64,000 nt of DNA, taken from contig JBFLXJ010000031.1 of the NCBI GenBank assembly GCA_040757085.1, positions 41,633 through 105,632 of the forward strand, in the 5' to 3' direction. The notes under the pieces are model-generated. The model saw only the letters and a program-made list of their open reading frames with translations. It was not told the origin of the DNA and searched no databases. The DNA is from Bacillota bacterium (GTDB lineage Bacteria > Bacillota > Sulfobacillia > JACIYH01). This document shows positions 61,625-64,000 of this stretch, one piece after another. Numbering within the stretch: position 1 is the first letter of the stretch; each line of letters opens with the position of its first letter. Made by a program: the position numbers and the translations under genes.

Positions 61625-61837
61625 TCAAACAGCCACACTCCCAACCAGCACCCGGCGCGGAGGCGGCGCTTCCTTGCCCTCGGCCCGCAGCTCCTCCAGG
61701 CAAAGCTCTATAGCATCGCGAATATTCGCCAGGGCTTCCTCCACAGTATCCCCCTGGCTGTAACATCCCTCAAACGCAGGACACACCACGACATACCCGC
61801 CGCACCCGTCTTCCTCGATTATCACCGGGTATACCAC
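61625..61837 (-). CDS. HicB-like antitoxin domain protein, without HicA
   Basis: 70 residues from a GTG. YPVIIEEDGCGGYVVVCPAF and GDTVEEALANIRDAIELCLE are the partly degraded RNase-H-like HicB fold. No hicA-like ORF is next to it, so it is an orphan or works in another role. It lies 53 bases upstream of the MNT gene on the same strand. Confidence 0.82.
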   Translation of the reverse strand: MVYPVIIEEDGCGGYVVVCPAFEGCYSQGDTVEEALANIRDAIELCLEELRAEGKEAPPPRRVLVGSVAV

Positions 61838-61929
61838 AGACCACGCCCCTCACCTATTCTAACCCACCAGAAGACGAATCGCGAGAACTGCACCGCCGCC
61901 CCACAACCCATGTGACAGGCTGCAAGAAG

Positions 61930-62195
61930 AAGTCTAGAGATGCGCCTCCCCCACTTTGGGTGCAGGTACTGGTTCAGATCGTCCGGGTCTTTCACCCGCG
62001 GCACCGGCGTGAGGAAATGCCTCTCTCCGCGAAGCCGGGCGAAGACCTCTACGGAGCCCCTTTTCATGCGCCCGGCCCGGGGTGCAAAGGCTGGGGGCAA
62101 AGCCGCAGCGGGCACGGAACTGGGCAAACCGCTCGTTCTCCACCCTCGTGCCCCTTCGGGAAGGTGACCACCCTGCGGGGGTTGTCGAAACGCCC
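61930..62195 (-). pseudogene. IS21-family IstA transposase fragment, several frameshifts
   Basis: Three pieces in three frames read in order on the minus strand: FDNPRRVVTFPKG, then TRVENERFAQFRARCGF and CTPG with HEKG, then GSVEVFARLRGERHFLTPV and RVKDPDDLNQYL. This matches the IstA region with the conserved NEKG-SVEN and FLVPVPRV-type blocks. Only about 85 residues of the transposase are left. Confidence 0.7.
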
Positions 62196-62205
62196 CCCGT
62201 GGCAG

Positions 62206-62262
62206 GGACCCTCTGCCAGAATCGCAGCAGTTCGGGCGGCAAAGACAACGCGGTACCGCAAC
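62206..62262 (-). pseudogene. 5' stump of a second HTH-nuclease gene
   Basis: TTG start followed by LRYRVVF and, one base out of frame, PPELLRFWQR, matching the MRYRVAFPPELLRLEH start of the gene at 59404-60177. The copy stops here at the IstA remnant. Its presence in both copies defines the left flank of the repeat element. Confidence 0.6.
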
Positions 62263-62765
62263 CAGACACGCCGCGTCACATTCTTCCACATTCTGCCGCC
62301 GCTGATCGACACTGGGAGCCCCCGGCAGGACTGCCTGGGCGCAGCGGCCGGAGCCCGCCCCGCCATCCCGGCACAGGCGCCGACGTCCGGCGTTGAGTGG
62401 AGCACAGGCGCCGCGGTTCGGGCGGCCACCCAGGCGCACACTCCGGGGTTCGGGCGCCGATTCCGGCATAGGTGCCGGGGTTTGGCTGCTGATCGCGGCG
62501 CATACTCCCGAGTCCTGCTGGTCACCCCGGCACAGGCGCCGCGGCTCAGCCGGCGACTGCGGCGTGGGCCCCGCGATTCGGCGCGGATCGCGGCGTGCGT
62601 GCCGCGGTTTGCCGGCGACTGCGGCGTGGGCGCCGCGGTTTGGGCGGGCATCGCGGGGCAGGCGCGGGGGTGGCGGGGGCGCGAGAGGTGGCGGGGGCAC
62701 CGGGGCTATTTGAGGAGGGGGCGGAGGAGGGAGAGGAGGCCGTCGAGGAGGGCGGAGAGCAGGGG
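62215..62765. repeat. Repeat element copy B: 31-32 bp tandem array with the same flanks
   Basis: Nine units of 31-32 bp from 62372 to 62656, plus a partial unit before them. Several units match copy A almost base for base and in the same order (for example 62533-62564 against 60418-60449), while others are missing, so arrays have gained or lost units since duplication. The flanking GCAGTTCGGGCGG and GGGGCTATTTGAG segments are shared with copy A. Confidence 0.85.
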
Positions 62766-63046
62766 GCGTGCCAGTCGAAGAGGCGGTGGGACTGGATGGC
62801 ACGCTTGATGCCGTGGCGGTTGGCGAGGTCGAGAGGAAGGCGAGGGTGGCGTCGTCGACCCGGCGGGCAAGCTGCCGGAAGCGCACGCCCACCTCGATCT
62901 CACGCCCGAGCAGGGACCTCCACCGGCGATCGTATTCCGCCAGCGACTCCGCAGTCAGGTCGTCCTCCGCCAGAGCGCGGGCCAACACCTCCAAAGCAAT
63001 CTCGGCCGCCAGCAGTCCGTAGTACACACCGCCGCCGGTGGTGGTA
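62706..63046 (-). pseudogene. C-terminal part of an FAD-dependent geranylgeranyl reductase-like protein, frameshifted
   Basis: From the left junction near 63046 the minus strand reads PTTTGGGVYYGLLAAEIALE, LAEYDRRWRSLLGREIEVGV and RFRQLARRVDDATLAFL. Two frame changes later it reads LDLANRHGIKRAIQSHRLFDWH and finally RPLLSALLDGLLSLLRPLLK with a stop at 62706. The GGG-YYG and FDWH blocks fit the end of geranylgeranyl-reductase family oxidoreductases. The FAD-binding half is absent, replaced by an IstB fragment. Confidence 0.7.
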
Positions 63047-63338
63047 GGCTGCTGAAGGCGGCCAAGCTCAGGCTGCCCGCGTGCATGGAGGCCATCGACT
63101 ACCAGGTGCCCCGCGGCCTTGACCGCGCGGTCATGCCGAGCCTGGCCACGGGCAACTGGATCCGGGCTCACCAAGGGGTTATAATCGTGGGACCGACCGG
63201 GGAAGACGTTCCTGGCCTGCGCGCTCGCCAACGCCGCCTGCCGCCAGGGTTTCACCGCCAGGTACTACCGGGTACCCAGGCTGCTTTCCGAACTGGCCAT
63301 CGCGCGGGCAGACGGCTCCTACGCCTCGCTCATGGACT
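63047..63338 (+). pseudogene. IS21-family IstB ATPase fragment, frameshifted
   Basis: RLLKAAKLRLPACMEAIDY, PRGLDRAVMPSLATGNWI and [10 protein letters not shown] are in one frame; then, after a frame change inside the Walker A loop, [20 protein letters not shown] and [18 protein letters not shown] with SYASLMD. Both ends are cut: the left side abuts the reductase fragment, the right side an ExeA-type ATPase fragment. Confidence 0.75.
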
Positions 63339-63620
63339 ATCGAGGCTCTGCGCCAGAGAGTCACCATCCGCTTCCACCTGGGCGGCCTGGATGAACTGGA
63401 AACCAAGGCATACATCGAGCACGGGCTCAAGATGGCGGGCACCACCAGGACCATCTTCACCGATGGCGCCATCAGGCTCATCCACAACTACTTCCGGGGA
63501 ATCCCCCGGGTCATCAACAACCTCTACACCGCGTCCCTGCTCGACGTCTGCGCCCACGAAGGCAACCTGGTGGAACCCGACAACGCCCAGCGGGCCGTCA
63601 ACGACCTTGTTGACCAGTAA
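63339..63620 (+). pseudogene. C-terminal fragment of an ExeA/TnsC-like transposon ATPase
   Basis: 94 codons, open to a TAA at 63618. [40 protein letters not shown] and IHNYFRGIPRVINNLYTASL match the C-terminal lid of ExeA-family AAA ATPases carried by IS elements. The N-terminal two thirds are missing and replaced by the IstB piece in another frame, so the junction at about 63338 is a recombination scar. Confidence 0.75.
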
Positions 63621-64000
63621 TCCGGCCCAAAATCCCAAAGAAGCTCTCCAGGCGGGGCGGCTCTCAAGCCGCCCTGCTCACACCGCGATCCTCCACGGCC
63701 ATGTCGGCACTGCCATCAAACGTGAGCAACTCACCGCCAAATGATCCGAGCCCCGACACTCAACGCCACTGCTTCGGATTCAGCGCCCACCGGCTCCACC
63801 TTCAGGAACGCGCGTTTCAACCCGGCGTGGAGCGCCTCCTTCAAGATCGCGGCGCAATGGGTTCTGTCGCCCTAACGAGATCCCTGAAAAACGCCTGAAC
63901 CCTTGACTCCGTTATGCTCCAAGCTTTGCCTTGATCTGGGAACAATCCGTGTCACTACAACTCTGCCATCGGTGCCGCCCAGCACCGGAGATCGTTGCGG
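63621..64000. other. Terminal 380 bases without a recognised gene
   Basis: A near-perfect hairpin (GCGGGGCGGCT 63652-63662 and AGCCGCCCTGC 63667-63677, one mismatch) follows the ATPase fragment and could be its terminator. A 65-codon frame at 63701-63898 shows no family likeness. No tRNA or insertion-sequence end was recognised. Confidence 0.3.

Noticed and set aside
61822..63255. Long open frame of 477 codons on the minus strand
   Set aside because: It stays open only because the array and flanks are very GC-rich. It passes through a reductase fragment, the tandem array, an IstA remnant and the nuclease stump in mixed frames; only pieces are real.

Overview
This 64 kb window comes from a GC-rich chromosome, most likely an anaerobic, spore-related member of the Bacillota (Firmicutes). 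The evidence is indirect. Shine-Dalgarno sites are strong and purine-rich, GTG and TTG starts are common, there is a GerMN-domain lipoprotein, a LytS/LytTR sensor pair, copper-amine-oxidase-N repeats of the kind found on Gram-positive surface proteins, ferredoxin-dependent 2-oxoacid oxidoreductase, a tungsten-type aldehyde ferredoxin oxidoreductase, rubrerythrin, and no respiratory genes apart from a multiheme cytochrome. Species cannot be named from the sequence. No rRNA, tRNA or CRISPR array was recognised.

Layout. 1-6250 (minus strand): glycerol/dihydroxyacetone operon in the order dhaM-type fusion, glpF, dhaK, dhaL, glpK, glpA (glpA runs off the window). 6580-9241: nine-heme cytochrome and rubrerythrin. 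9264-13610 (plus): YheO/DauR-type regulator, PLP lyase/threonine synthase-like enzyme, RidA, Asp/Glu racemase and amino-acid symporter. 13824-22779: rRNA methyltransferase, S9 peptidase, peptide ABC transporter and a signal-peptide/propeller/membrane protein. 22875-31753 (minus): LytS-LytTR pair, then a DASS carboxylate transporter, four-subunit 2-oxoacid:ferredoxin oxidoreductase and succinyl-CoA synthetase, forming a closed energy module. 32007-37949: acetamidase, beta-lactamase-like protein, GerMN lipoprotein, aldehyde:ferredoxin oxidoreductase and MoaD-like protein. 37987-43745 (minus): IclR regulator, ECF transporter and class III aminotransferase. 43996-49426: GlcD-GlcE fusion, and folate genes folE-folP-folB-folK on the other strand. 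49594-57106 (plus): sigma-54 activator followed by a -24/-12 promoter, a DapF-family epimerase and a branched-chain amino-acid type ABC transporter. 57182-64000: MFS protein and then a decayed region with a broken VapBC, NYN remnant, HTH-nuclease-like gene, HEPN/MNT pair, lone HicB, IS21 and ExeA-type transposon ATPase fragments, and two copies of an unusual 31-32 bp tandem-repeat element.

The common theme is fermentation of small organic compounds: glycerol/DHA, peptides, amino acids, dicarboxylates, amides, aldehydes and 2-hydroxyacids, each with its own transporter and often its own regulator. The most unusual items are (1) one protein joining a DhaM EIIA domain, an HPr domain with a changed active-site motif and an AraC DNA-binding domain, (2) the duplicated 31-32 bp tandem-repeat element at the right end, (3) the self-contained 2-oxoacid to ATP module beside its sensor kinase, and (4) a sigma-54 promoter lying inside the last codons of its probable activator gene.
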